Shown here: in pieces, positions 7,999 to 16,847 of the stretch
Layout: each line of letters begins with the position of its first letter
Position numbering within the stretch: position 1 is the first letter of the stretch
Assembly (NCBI GenBank): GCA_038236995.1
Contig: JBBRZE010000017.1
Span: forward strand, 1-64,000
Length of the DNA stretch: 64,000 bases
Source of the DNA: JAAFHB01 sp038236995
GTDB lineage: Bacteria; Bacteroidota; Bacteroidia; Bacteroidales; Prolixibacteraceae
Direction: 5' to 3'
Made by a program: the position numbers and the translations under genes
The notes under the pieces: generated by a model
The model's database searches: none
What the model was told of the DNA's origin: nothing
What the model saw: the letters and a program-made list of their open reading frames with translations, nothing else

Positions 7999-9459
7999 TT
8001 ATTTTACCGGTGCATTCTTCAGTACCTCAACAAGGAAATCCCAGAATTTCAGAACCGAAGGGATGTTAACCCTTTCATCAGGTGAATGGGGAGAACGCAT
8101 TGTAGGTCCGAATGAAATCATATCCCAGTTAGGATAAACAGCACCCAGAATTCCACATTCCAGTCCGGCGTGAATACCTAAAACCGCTGGTGTCTTACCA
8201 AATTTACTTTCGTAGATCTCCTTCATCTGTTTCAGAATCTGGGAATCCATATTTGGTTTCCAACCCGGGTATCCCCCATCGAATGATACCATCGCACCAC
8301 CCAAAGCAAAAACACTGTCAACCTGTTCAACCAAATCTTCTTTTGCAGATTCAACTGAACTGCGTAAAAGGCATTTGACAAAAATCACCCCTTTTTGCGA
8401 TTTAACGGTTGAAAGGTTTGTTGAAGTTTCAACCATCCCGGCCATACCGTCTGACATCCTGATCACACCATTCGGACAACCATAAACAGAATCGATCAAA
8501 TCGTCCTGAACGCGTTCTTCGATCATCGATTGTGGCTGTTCTGTTTCTTCCAATTTAAAACTGAGTGTTGGCTCGACCGCGCCTAATTCGAACTGATAAA
8601 TCGATTCGTAACGTTTTACGGCCTTTTTAAGCTGATCAACATTTTCTTCCGGAACTAATACGATCGCATAACCTTCGCGAGGAATTGCATTGCGCATTCC
8701 GCCGCCATTGATGTCAGCAAGACGAACATCGAGTTCACGTGTGGCATATTTCAAAAAACGGATCAACAACTTATTGGCATTGCCCCTTCCGAGACTAATA
8801 TCGAGTCCTGAGTGTCCGCCCTTCAAACCTGAAACAGTCAGTTTAAACGGTTTAAGAACTTCGGGTACAATCACCTCATCGTATTCAAATTCGATATTTG
8901 CATTGATACCTCCGGCGCAACCAACATAGAGTTCACCCTCTTCTTCAGAGTCCATATTGAGCAGAATATCACCTTTCAGCCAATTGGCTTTCAATCCTAT
9001 TGCACCAGTCATGCCTGTCTCTTCATCACAGGTGAAGATTGCTTCAATCGGACCATGAACCAGGTTTTTTGCTGCAAGAACGGCCATTGCACTTGCAACA
9101 CCAATTCCATTATCAGCTCCAAGCGTTGTTCCACGGGCACGAACCCAATCGCCATCAATAAAGGCATCAATAGGATCCTTCTCGAAATCGTGGGCAGTAC
9201 CGCTATTTTTTTGAGGAACCATATCAAGATGCCCCTGAAGGATCATTCCTTTGCGATTTTCCATACCAGCCGTAGCAGGTTTGCGGATCAGTACATTTCC
9301 AACGCTATCTTTTTCAGTCACAAGGCCCAGGCTTTTGCCAAAATCAACCATAAATGCCTGAATCTTCTCCTCCTTTTTCGAAGGACGCGGAACCTGTGTC
9401 AGTTTATAAAAGTTTTCCCAAACCGCTTTGGGTTCAATATTTGCAATTTCTTTAGACAT
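7999..9459 (-). CDS. pepD: Aminoacyl-histidine dipeptidase / cytosolic non-specific dipeptidase (M20C)
   Basis: This 486-residue protein matches the PepD family in length and motifs. The zinc-binding region LQGHLDMVPQK carries the first His/Asp, GADNGIGVA the bridging Asp, and CDEETGMTG the catalytic Glu pair. A lid/dimerisation domain follows (KGGHSGLDISLGRGNA), and metal-binding residues recur near the C terminus (IHAGLECG). PepD is a cytoplasmic metallopeptidase that hydrolyses dipeptides, including Xaa-His such as carnosine. It is 26 bp downstream of an MFS carrier on the same strand, so uptake and hydrolysis of a small peptide may be coupled (inference). Confidence 0.93.
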   Translation of the reverse strand: MSKEIANIEPKAVWENFYKLTQVPRPSKKEEKIQAFMVDFGKSLGLVTEKDSVGNVLIRKPATAGMENRKGMILQGHLDMVPQKNSGTAHDFEKDPIDAFIDGDWVRARGTTLGADNGIGVASAMAVLAAKNLVHGPIEAIFTCDEETGMTGAIGLKANWLKGDILLNMDSEEEGELYVGCAGGINANIEFEYDEVIVPEVLKPFKLTVSGLKGGHSGLDISLGRGNANKLLIRFLKYATRELDVRLADINGGGMRNAIPREGYAIVLVPEENVDQLKKAVKRYESIYQFELGAVEPTLSFKLEETEQPQSMIEERVQDDLIDSVYGCPNGVIRMSDGMAGMVETSTNLSTVKSQKGVIFVKCLLRSSVESAKEDLVEQVDSVFALGGAMVSFDGGYPGWKPNMDSQILKQMKEIYESKFGKTPAVLGIHAGLECGILGAVYPNWDMISFGPTMRSPHSPDERVNIPSVLKFWDFLVEVLKNAPVK

Positions 9460-9485
9460 AAATTTTTATTTAAGTGTTCAAGTAA

Positions 9486-11051
9486 TTAATGTTTAGAGCT
9501 TGAGGGAAACTCAAGACCATATCCTTGTTTTTTGTCAGCCTTCTTAAGCAATGCCGCAAGAAAGATCGAAATAATACCGCAAACTACGAGTGCCATGATC
9601 GGTATTGTATAATCGTAAACATCTTTGCCTGCGCGAATCGCGGCCAGTTTATCGTGATTTGCCAAATCGAGTACAGCCCCTATTCCCCAGAAGAAAAGAC
9701 CAAGTCCCCAGTTTTGAACGGTGAACATGGTTGCATAAGCAGTTCCCAACCGTTTTTCAGCAACTATTTTAGCAACGGAAGGCCACATAGCGGCCGGAAC
9801 CAGTGCAAATGCAATACCTAAACTCACAAGGGCTGCATATCCAAGTGTTACACTGTTTGAAAGTGACAGAGACAAATGTGCGAAAATCAACAGACAAGAA
9901 CCAAGCATCATTAAAGATGCCGCTTTCCCCTTTTTATCGACAATGTTTCCGAAGATGGGGGTAAAGACAATTGTACCAAGCGGAATCAAAGATGCCGTTT
10001 TAGGTCCGTTGTGAAGCCAAACCTGCAAAATATCCCAGAAATTATAGATGATAAGTGCAAAAGTAGCCACCAGTGTAAAAGTAAATACTTTACGAATGGT
10101 CAGATCCTTGATGCGTGAAGGAACGATAGAAAAAGCCAGTGCAAAAACAAACAAGATCAGGTAAACACCGACAATACCCAAAGCTTCACTTCCAAAAATC
10201 ATCACAGAACCTTCGGCAGGTAATATAGAGGTAAACCCGAATTTATTAATCAGCATATCCGGTGCATACTGGATAAACGGAAAAACAGCAGCGTAAAACG
10301 TAACACAAAGCAGGGTAATATAAATGAATGATTTGTCCGTTATTAATTTGACAAAATCGGAGAAACGAAACTCTTCATCTTCAACTTCAGTTCCGGGCAG
10401 GATCGCTCCTTTTGCCTGACGGTCAATCCGTGCATCAAAAAAGGTATAGATGACAAACATGATAAAAGAAAGGGCGATCAGTGTAGCGGCAAAAGTAACT
10501 GCCGGAGAAAAACGACCGCCTCCAAGATCAAGTGAAGTTGCCATTCCCAGCGCTGTCCCCAAACGGCCAAATCCTATATTAATTGCCATGGCGAGTGCCA
10601 TCTCGTATCCTTTAAACCATTTCACGATGGTTCGGGTGGCCAGAACACATAAAATCTCGAGTCCCGATCCAAACATGATCCTCCCGATAATCATCATCGT
10701 TAGAATAGTGCTTTTATCATCACCGAAAAAACCTGCAGCAGCAAGGGCAGTAGTGGCGGCTCCTATTGTAGCTAGTACCCCAAAGACATAACCCGTAAGA
10801 CGTATCCCCCATTTATCGAGAATAAATCCTCCGACTAAAATCATCCCAAACATGTTCGCAATGGTCGTCAGTCCGATAATCCGGCCAAACTCTTCGCTCG
10901 AAAATCCCATTTCCGACTCCATGATTCCTTTCAGTCCTGACATAAAGTCCTGGAACCAATAGGTTGAAAAGGTCAAACCAGATATCAAAATAAGTACAAA
11001 CCAACGCATTGCAGCCGAATCACGCATGGTTTTGTTGACAACTACAGCCAT
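9486..11051 (-). CDS. Major facilitator superfamily transporter
   Basis: This 521-residue protein has about twelve hydrophobic helices and a charged loop at residues 210-230 (GTEVEDEEFRFSDF), the usual MFS central loop. The N-terminal half shows GGFILDKWGIRLTG, the MFS motif A region between helices 2 and 3; the second half has FTPIFGNIVDKKGKAAS at the equivalent place. Substrate specificity cannot be read. The promoter-proximal position ahead of pepD suggests a peptide or amino-acid substrate. Upstream, TATATTGC on the minus strand is only an imperfect match to the -7 box. Confidence 0.85.
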   Translation of the reverse strand: MAVVVNKTMRDSAAMRWFVLILISGLTFSTYWFQDFMSGLKGIMESEMGFSSEEFGRIIGLTTIANMFGMILVGGFILDKWGIRLTGYVFGVLATIGAATTALAAAGFFGDDKSTILTMMIIGRIMFGSGLEILCVLATRTIVKWFKGYEMALAMAINIGFGRLGTALGMATSLDLGGGRFSPAVTFAATLIALSFIMFVIYTFFDARIDRQAKGAILPGTEVEDEEFRFSDFVKLITDKSFIYITLLCVTFYAAVFPFIQYAPDMLINKFGFTSILPAEGSVMIFGSEALGIVGVYLILFVFALAFSIVPSRIKDLTIRKVFTFTLVATFALIIYNFWDILQVWLHNGPKTASLIPLGTIVFTPIFGNIVDKKGKAASLMMLGSCLLIFAHLSLSLSNSVTLGYAALVSLGIAFALVPAAMWPSVAKIVAEKRLGTAYATMFTVQNWGLGLFFWGIGAVLDLANHDKLAAIRAGKDVYDYTIPIMALVVCGIISIFLAALLKKADKKQGYGLEFPSSSKH

Positions 11052-11153
11052 AAAAGTTAAATTATAAAATTTTTAAATTGATTTTAGCGGCGCAATATAG
11101 TTAAAAACGGGTGATTTAATATAGGTTAAAAATCATTAAACGAAAGGTTCAGC

Positions 11154-11189
11154 AAAAAAGGCCAAAGGTGATTAAACCTCTGGCCTTTT
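11154..11189 (-). terminator. Terminator after the DUF4831 gene
   Basis: AAAAAAGGCCA-AAGG pairs with CCTC-TGGCCTTTT. It lies 36 bp past the stop of the minus-strand gene at 11225 and has a T tract in that direction. Confidence 0.75.
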
Positions 11190-11224
11190 ACATTTTATTA
11201 CATTACAATACTCTTCCGCTTATT

Positions 11225-12331
11225 TCAATTTCCGATATGTTTTATGGCACCTGTAACAGGATGGAATTCAATTGAATATTCTCCGTTTGTTAATCCGTCA
11301 GGAACAGGAGTAACCACACCAAACTGCGCCATCGAAAGTCGTGCCTGGGCAAGAACATCACTACCATTGAGCAAACGTGCAACTACGATTCCCGGCGTTC
11401 TGTAAACCAAACCATTCGACGAAGTTTCACCAGCCACAGGTATCGCTTTCTGCTCACCATTGCGAATAAGATCGGCATTGGCATCCAACTCAAGCATAAT
11501 CGGTTTTCCCGAAACGTTACTTTCAGGTAATATACCACCGTTGGCTGAGAACCTGAAGGCAACAATTCCTTTGCTCCCTTTGGCATCCGGAACAACTTCG
11601 AATATATATTTATGCGATGATTTAAAAGACTTTCCAATAAAAAGACTTTCGTAATCACCAATAATTTTATCCAATTCTTCTACCATTACCTGGTATGCTT
11701 TTCCGTCAGGAGGAAGTTTATCATATTTCGCCGCCAGTGTAAGCGCTTTGCGTTTACGCAATTTCAAAATATCATGAGCCGCTTCGGCTGCCTTTTCTTC
11801 GAAAGTTTTCAATTTATCACCCGTCCGGCGGGTTGTATCTTTCCCTTCTATAAAAGAATTCATCGACAAATCGGGCCAGATCTCCCGGGGAATCTCAACA
11901 TCCGGAGTAAAATCAGATGTGTAGGTCTTGGCAGATTCTCCTTTTACAGAACTATTGATACCAATCAGAACACCATTTTCCGATAAACTAATCATAGATG
12001 CAATTGCACCCGTTGCCTTATGCATTTCCGATGGATCAGGTTCACCAAAAGTTTCCAATTTCAAATCTTTGATCTTCCATAACTCAGCATCCGAAGTTGC
12101 AGCGTTCTTCACACCAAGATATTTCAATGCAAATTCACTGTAAGGTCCCTTGAAAAACTTCTCCTGCGATACCTCAGCGATAACACGTATGCCGGTTCGG
12201 GGCAAACTATAGATAACGCCACCGTTAAAAATACCTAATTCGGAAGCTGATTTCTTTTTATCACTCCTTTGCGCAGTCAGGTTTCCGGCAATCAGAAAAG
12301 AGGTTAATAACAAAATTGCGATTCGTCTCAT
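11225..12331 (-). CDS. DUF4831 family secreted protein
   Basis: This 368-residue protein starts with a signal peptide (RIAILLLTSFLIAGNLTAQ, cleavage near 21). The mature part begins with GGVIYSLPRTGIRVIAEVSQ and FFKGPYSEFALKYLG, the pattern of DUF4831, a Bacteroidota family of unknown function. There is no lipobox, so a periplasmic location is likely. It lies 47 bp downstream of nnr on the same strand and is followed by a terminator, so the two may share a transcript. Assignment to DUF4831 is from recognition of the N-terminal pattern; no biochemical role can be offered. Confidence 0.75.
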   Translation of the reverse strand: MRRIAILLLTSFLIAGNLTAQRSDKKKSASELGIFNGGVIYSLPRTGIRVIAEVSQEKFFKGPYSEFALKYLGVKNAATSDAELWKIKDLKLETFGEPDPSEMHKATGAIASMISLSENGVLIGINSSVKGESAKTYTSDFTPDVEIPREIWPDLSMNSFIEGKDTTRRTGDKLKTFEEKAAEAAHDILKLRKRKALTLAAKYDKLPPDGKAYQVMVEELDKIIGDYESLFIGKSFKSSHKYIFEVVPDAKGSKGIVAFRFSANGGILPESNVSGKPIMLELDANADLIRNGEQKAIPVAGETSSNGLVYRTPGIVVARLLNGSDVLAQARLSMAQFGVVTPVPDGLTNGEYSIEFHPVTGAIKHIGN

Positions 12332-12378
12332 TATTATTATTTTAAATTACTATTTCCAACTCAACACCATTTAATCTT

Positions 12379-13935
12379 TCAAAATTGACTCTTTTTTTTG
12401 GCTTTCCCAAAATCATCATCACTTTTAAGATGCCCAAAAGCCCGGCCAAGCCCATCAGCAATATCACTTGCAAGCAATGATTCCTCAGATAATCCGGAAT
12501 CAGAAACGGACAAATCGCCGGAGACACTGTGAAGATAAACGCCCAGAATTGCAGCCTCCTCAGGTACATAACCTTGTGCAAGCAATCCGGTCAGAACCCC
12601 TGTCAGCACATCGCCACTTCCACCTGTAGCCATACCAGGATTGCCGCGAACGTTGAACCAGCAATTGCCATTGGGCAAAACAATGACTGTATATGCTCCT
12701 TTCAAAATCAGAACTATTCGATGGATTTTGGCGAAACTCATTGCGAGCTTTAACCTATCAAAATCGGATGCAGCATGTCCTGCCAGTCGCTCAAATTCGA
12801 GTGGATGGGGTGTTAGAATTGATCCTTCAGGAAGCAATTCAATCATTTCAAAGTTCTCAGAAATCAGATTGAGCGCATCGGCATCCACCACTACCGGAGC
12901 ATGGTAATTTTCCAAAAGCAACTCCAATGCATTAGCTGTCTGATTGGCTTTGCCGATTCCAGGTCCGATCCCGATTGCTTTAAAACTGGTCAGTTCGGGA
13001 ATGCCTGAAATTAAGTTTTCGGATTTATCAATGCTTACCATCGCTTCGGGTACAGCAATTTGCAGAATTTGATTGCCCGATCTTGGAATATGAACAGTGA
13101 GTAAACCGACTCCTGACCGGAGGCAACCTTTTGCAGCGAGAATAGCTGCACCCATTTTCCCATAGCTTCCTGCCATTAAAAGGGCATGCCCGTAGGTTCC
13201 TTTATGCGAAAACCTCTTCCTGGGCTTCAGCAATGAAACCATTGATTTGTAATCAGAATAGTGCCAGGGAGTTTGGGTTTGGGCAATTGCGTCGAGATGT
13301 AAATTGATAGGAATCACTTTCCAAATACCCGTAAACTGTTCATTATCTTTAAAAAAGAAGCTCAGTTTTGGAAACTCCAAGGTGAGAGTATAGGTTGCAT
13401 GAATAATTGAATCAGGATCAATCCCACTATTGTCCTCACCCATTAGCCCGGAGGGAATATCGATGGATACGATTGGTATACCTGCCTGGTTGAGGTGCTT
13501 CACGAGCTGTGCAGGAAAGCCGGAGAGTGGATGCGATAAACCAGCACCGAATAAACCGTCAATAATCAAATCATATGGATGAAGTTCCGGGAGTGGTTCA
13601 TCAGGATTCCAATTGATGGTCTTCACATCAGCCAAGATTTTCAACCTGTCAAGATTGATTAAAAACAAATCAGTGAACTTCTTACCTGAATCAGGAATAT
13701 AAACATCGACCTTATAGTTTTTCGCAGCCAGCATACGCGAAACAGCCAATGCATCACCACCATTATTCCCGGGTCCGGCAATAACTGCAATTCGATGAGT
13801 GCTATCAAAGTATAATTCAATCCATTTGGCAAGTGGTTCCGATGCACGTTCCATCAGATCAATCGCATCAATGGGCTCATTTTCTATCGTATACCGATCG
13901 AGTTCAGCAATTTGAGAGGTGGTAAAAAATTTCAT
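12379..13935 (-). CDS. nnr: Bifunctional NAD(P)H-hydrate epimerase / ADP-dependent dehydratase
   Basis: This 518-residue two-domain protein has an N-terminal NnrE (YjeF_N) epimerase domain, about 1-215, with AVIAGPGNNGGDALAVSR and DLIIDGLFGAGL. The C-terminal NnrD dehydratase domain of ribokinase-like fold, about 230-500, has HALLMAGSYGKMGAAILAA, the SILTPHPLEFERL segment and the signature GMATGGSGDVLTG. Together they repair hydrated NADH and NADPH in the cytosol. Length is standard and both domains look intact. A well-spaced promoter (13958-13988) lies just upstream, giving a leader of about 15 nt and supporting the ATG at 13935. Confidence 0.93.
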   Translation of the reverse strand: MKFFTTSQIAELDRYTIENEPIDAIDLMERASEPLAKWIELYFDSTHRIAVIAGPGNNGGDALAVSRMLAAKNYKVDVYIPDSGKKFTDLFLINLDRLKILADVKTINWNPDEPLPELHPYDLIIDGLFGAGLSHPLSGFPAQLVKHLNQAGIPIVSIDIPSGLMGEDNSGIDPDSIIHATYTLTLEFPKLSFFFKDNEQFTGIWKVIPINLHLDAIAQTQTPWHYSDYKSMVSLLKPRKRFSHKGTYGHALLMAGSYGKMGAAILAAKGCLRSGVGLLTVHIPRSGNQILQIAVPEAMVSIDKSENLISGIPELTSFKAIGIGPGIGKANQTANALELLLENYHAPVVVDADALNLISENFEMIELLPEGSILTPHPLEFERLAGHAASDFDRLKLAMSFAKIHRIVLILKGAYTVIVLPNGNCWFNVRGNPGMATGGSGDVLTGVLTGLLAQGYVPEEAAILGVYLHSVSGDLSVSDSGLSEESLLASDIADGLGRAFGHLKSDDDFGKAKKKSQF

Positions 13936-13957
13936 ATGGTGTTGTTTTTACTACTTT

Positions 13958-13988
13958 CAAATTTACGAAGAAATCGTTTGGTGGCAAA
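13958..13988 (-). promoter_or_regulatory. Bacteroidota sigma-ABfr-type promoter of nnr
   Basis: On the minus strand TTTG (13985-13988) and TAAATTTG (13958-13965) are separated by exactly 19 bp, fitting the -33/-7 consensus. The start site should fall near 13951, 16 nt before the nnr ATG. Confidence 0.75.
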
Positions 13989-14072
13989 CAAAGATGGCAG
14001 GAGGTTCAATAAATGCTTCCGGTCTCCTCAAAACATGACTTTTAACAGTATTACGACACCAAAAAAGATCGC

Positions 14073-14080
14073 TATATTTG
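14073..14080 (+). promoter_or_regulatory. Probable -7 element for the POT transporter gene
   Basis: TATATTTG matches TAnnTTTG about 42 bp before the ATG at 14122. A -33 TTTG at the right distance is not evident. Confidence 0.45.
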
Positions 14081-14121
14081 CCGCAATTAATCATTCTTTC
14101 ACTCCTTAAACAATTTTTTTT

Positions 14122-15789
14122 ATGCTTAAAGGACATCCCAAAGGGCTCATCGTTGCCTTTTTTGCCAATATGGGCGAACGGTTCGGGTATTATACCATGC
14201 TGGCCATTTTTGTACTCTATCTTCAGGCAAAGTTCGGTTTCTCGACTGCCGAAGCAGGCGGAATATACGGCAGTTTTTTGTTCGGAATTTATTTTTTGCC
14301 TTTACTCGGAGGATATGTGGCAGACAACGTACTGGGGTATGGGAAAACAATAACAATCGGTATTGTCATCATGTTTCTGGGCTATACACTGTTGGCGATG
14401 CCCGGATTAGGAATCGGGGTAGTTTATTCCGCCCTTGCTGTAATTTCGCTCGGAACCGGATTTTTTAAAGGAAATCTACAGGCACTTGTCGGAAACATGT
14501 ATGATGATCCGAAATACAGCGCAAACCGCGACAATGCCTTCAACATTTTCTACATGGGAATTAATATTGGGGCATTCTTTGCACCATCGGCAGCTGAAGC
14601 AATCGGAAACTGGGTACTCAAAGGAAAAGGGCTTACCTACGATTCTTCAATTCCGCATATGGCCCATCAGTTTCTGAATGGTAAACTGGATGATGTAAGC
14701 AAACTGACTCAGTTGGCACATGCACAAATGGGACCTAATTTCACCGATTTGACAACCTTTTCAAAAACATATATCGATGTTTTGGCCAGTTCCTACAATG
14801 CTGGTTTTGCAGTTGCTGCTGCCAGTATGGTTGTTTCCTTTTTGATTTTTATCGGATTTAAAAAATATTATAAACAAGCCGACGTTACAGAAAAGCAAAA
14901 ATCGAAATCGGAAGATCTAAAAAGTAAGATGGTAGTTCTTACCTATCAGCAAACCCGTGAGCGGCTGATTGCACTGGGATTGGTTTTCTTCGTAGTGATG
15001 TTTTTCTGGATGGCCTTCCATCAAAATGGTTTCACGATGACCATCTTTGCCCGCGACTATACCCAGCTGGGACACGTTGCCCCCAGCACGTATGTACTTT
15101 TCGATTTAAGCCAATTGTTGCCTATTTTGTTTGCCATAATCGGTTCAATCCTGTTTTTCGTTGGAAAAGGAAGTAACCAGAAATTAATTGGGGGCGGGCT
15201 TTTTATTGCTGGTGTTGCGCTTGCATATTATATGATTAGTTCTTTCACTGGCGATTACACCATCACACCACAGAAATTTCAACAATTCAACCCGATATTT
15301 ATTGTATTCCTCACTCCTGTAATTATTGGATTTTTTACCTGGCTCCGGAACAAGGGAAAAGAACCTTCGGCTCCAAAGAAGATCGGGATTGGGATGCTCT
15401 TTACTGCAGTCGGATTTGGTCTTTTGATTGCAGCTTCAATGGGACTTACTTCACCTGGACAATTGAATGGTGGCACATCAGAAAACCTCGTTTCACCGTT
15501 TTTTCTGATTAATACTTATTTGATTTTAACAGTAGCTGAATTGTTTCTTAGTCCTATCGGGATATCATTTGTGTCGAAAGTTGCTCCTCCTAAATACAAA
15601 GGTTTGGCGCAGGGTGGTTGGCTTGGGGCAACTGCTTTTGGTAACCTTGCAGCAGGTTTAATTGGCATCCTTTGGGACAAAATTGAATTGTGGCAGTTCT
15701 TCGCTATTTTAGTAGTGATGTGTTTGTTATCTGCAACTTTCATCTTCAGTATTTTGAAACGCCTTGAAGCTGCAACGGGGAATAAATAA
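14122..15789 (+). CDS. Peptide MFS transporter, POT/PTR2 family
   Basis: This 555-residue protein has about 14 hydrophobic segments and the POT signature of the first helix (ANMGERFGYYTMLAIFVLYL). GSFLFGIYFLPLLGGYVADN and the family-typical NAFNIFYMGINIGAFFAP segment follow, and FLSPIGISFVSKVAP lies near the C terminus. POT proteins import di- and tripeptides across the inner membrane with protons. In the usual ExxERF motif of helix 1 the first Glu is replaced by Asn here (NMGERF), which could alter proton coupling. It is divergent from nnr and ends at a clear terminator. Confidence 0.92.
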   Translation: MLKGHPKGLIVAFFANMGERFGYYTMLAIFVLYLQAKFGFSTAEAGGIYGSFLFGIYFLPLLGGYVADNVLGYGKTITIGIVIMFLGYTLLAMPGLGIGVVYSALAVISLGTGFFKGNLQALVGNMYDDPKYSANRDNAFNIFYMGINIGAFFAPSAAEAIGNWVLKGKGLTYDSSIPHMAHQFLNGKLDDVSKLTQLAHAQMGPNFTDLTTFSKTYIDVLASSYNAGFAVAAASMVVSFLIFIGFKKYYKQADVTEKQKSKSEDLKSKMVVLTYQQTRERLIALGLVFFVVMFFWMAFHQNGFTMTIFARDYTQLGHVAPSTYVLFDLSQLLPILFAIIGSILFFVGKGSNQKLIGGGLFIAGVALAYYMISSFTGDYTITPQKFQQFNPIFIVFLTPVIIGFFTWLRNKGKEPSAPKKIGIGMLFTAVGFGLLIAASMGLTSPGQLNGGTSENLVSPFFLINTYLILTVAELFLSPIGISFVSKVAPPKYKGLAQGGWLGATAFGNLAAGLIGILWDKIELWQFFAILVVMCLLSATFIFSILKRLEAATGNK

Positions 15790-15863
15790 ATCTCCTTATT
15801 CGACGGACATCCAGTTGTTAACTTGAGAACGTTACAATTTAGATCTCAAAATATTTCAATATT

Positions 15864-15894
15864 AAAGCCGGACCTTTAAAAAGTCCGGCTTTTT
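15864..15894 (+). terminator. Terminator of the POT transporter gene
   Basis: AAAGCCGGAC pairs with GTCCGGCTTT around CTTTAAAAA and is followed by a T run, 75 bp after the stop. Confidence 0.88.
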
Positions 15895-15930
15895 ATACTT
15901 CAAATCACGGTATCTGGAAAATTCTGTTGA

Positions 15931-15961
15931 TTTGTTTCGTGGATGCGAAACTCTATCTTTG
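15931..15961 (+). promoter_or_regulatory. Bacteroidota promoter for the SEC-C protein gene
   Basis: TTTG (15931-15934), a 19-bp spacer and TATCTTTG (15954-15961) form an exact consensus. The start site would be near 15968, ten nt before the ATG pair at 15978/15981. It rules out the upstream in-frame start at 15927. Confidence 0.78.
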
Positions 15962-15977
15962 CGCCGAAAATAATATC

Positions 15978-16814
15978 ATGATGACAAAAAAAGAAGCATT
16001 GGCAATACTCCATTCAGAGAACAATGGAGTTCCATTTGAGGCACTTGAGTTTTTAATGAATCTTCCATACGACGAAGATATTGAAAACAAAATTATATTT
16101 CACCTTGACAATGCTTATAATGAGCGCATAACAACGCTAAACAAACGGTTGCCGAATCTGCCATTGTGGTATGCCATACTTGCGGAAGTACATTCTTCAC
16201 TGAAATCAGTTCCTTCGGTCATCAACTTGTTTGCAACTCCCGATTCACCCGACTGGGATCTTTTGGACGAACAAGGGTTGTTTTTGGTTGGGATGCTTTC
16301 GGAGCGATATCCGCAGACCGTTGATACCTTTCTTGATGCCATCGAACATCAGGTATCGAAGAAAAGCAATGCCCCCTATCTTTTCCTTTACGATTGTATT
16401 TACTTTGCCAAAGACGATATTCACGGCGGGAAGATTTCCAGATTGTTGAGTAATCCGAACACGGGTTGGAAACCATTATTAGCAGTGCATGTTGCCGAAT
16501 CCCGGTTACAGTCGTGCCGCGACGAGGTGATTAAGCTTCATGAATCATTCATTCTATTTACCCAAAAAGGGACGAATGAAAACCTGATACGTGAAGAATT
16601 GAATTATGCACTTGAATTATTTGATGATGAAACCCATACGCCGGGATGCTATTTTCATCAGCGGGGCGACTGGAATATACATTACAAAAACGCCGAAGAA
16701 ATTTTCGCGAACGAAAATCCGATGCTTGCTGATGTTTTCAACAATGTTGGCCGAAATGATCTATGTCCTTGCGGATCGGGGAAAAAGTATAAGAGTTGCT
16801 GTTTGAAAAAATAG
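15978..16814 (+). CDS. SEC-C motif protein, DUF1186-like
   Basis: This is a 278-residue soluble protein. The first 235 residues are helical (ALEFLMNLPYDEDIENKIIFHLDNA is read as separate helices) and resemble DUF1186. The last 20 residues are a zinc-binding SEC-C motif (GRNDLCPCGSGKKYKSCC), as found at the C terminus of SecA and many stand-alone proteins. There is no signal peptide, so it is cytoplasmic. The start at 15978 is fixed by the promoter at 15931-15961. Function is unknown; SEC-C motifs commonly mediate protein or ribosome contact. The DUF1186 label is tentative. Confidence 0.75.
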   Translation: MMTKKEALAILHSENNGVPFEALEFLMNLPYDEDIENKIIFHLDNAYNERITTLNKRLPNLPLWYAILAEVHSSLKSVPSVINLFATPDSPDWDLLDEQGLFLVGMLSERYPQTVDTFLDAIEHQVSKKSNAPYLFLYDCIYFAKDDIHGGKISRLLSNPNTGWKPLLAVHVAESRLQSCRDEVIKLHESFILFTQKGTNENLIREELNYALELFDDETHTPGCYFHQRGDWNIHYKNAEEIFANENPMLADVFNNVGRNDLCPCGSGKKYKSCCLKK

Positions 16815-16847
16815 GCTGAAGGCTTTAGGCTAAAGATCTTAAAATCT

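Noticed and set aside
12342..12581. 79-codon minus-strand frame near nnr
   Set aside because: It is a shadow frame of the NnrD domain with no family features.
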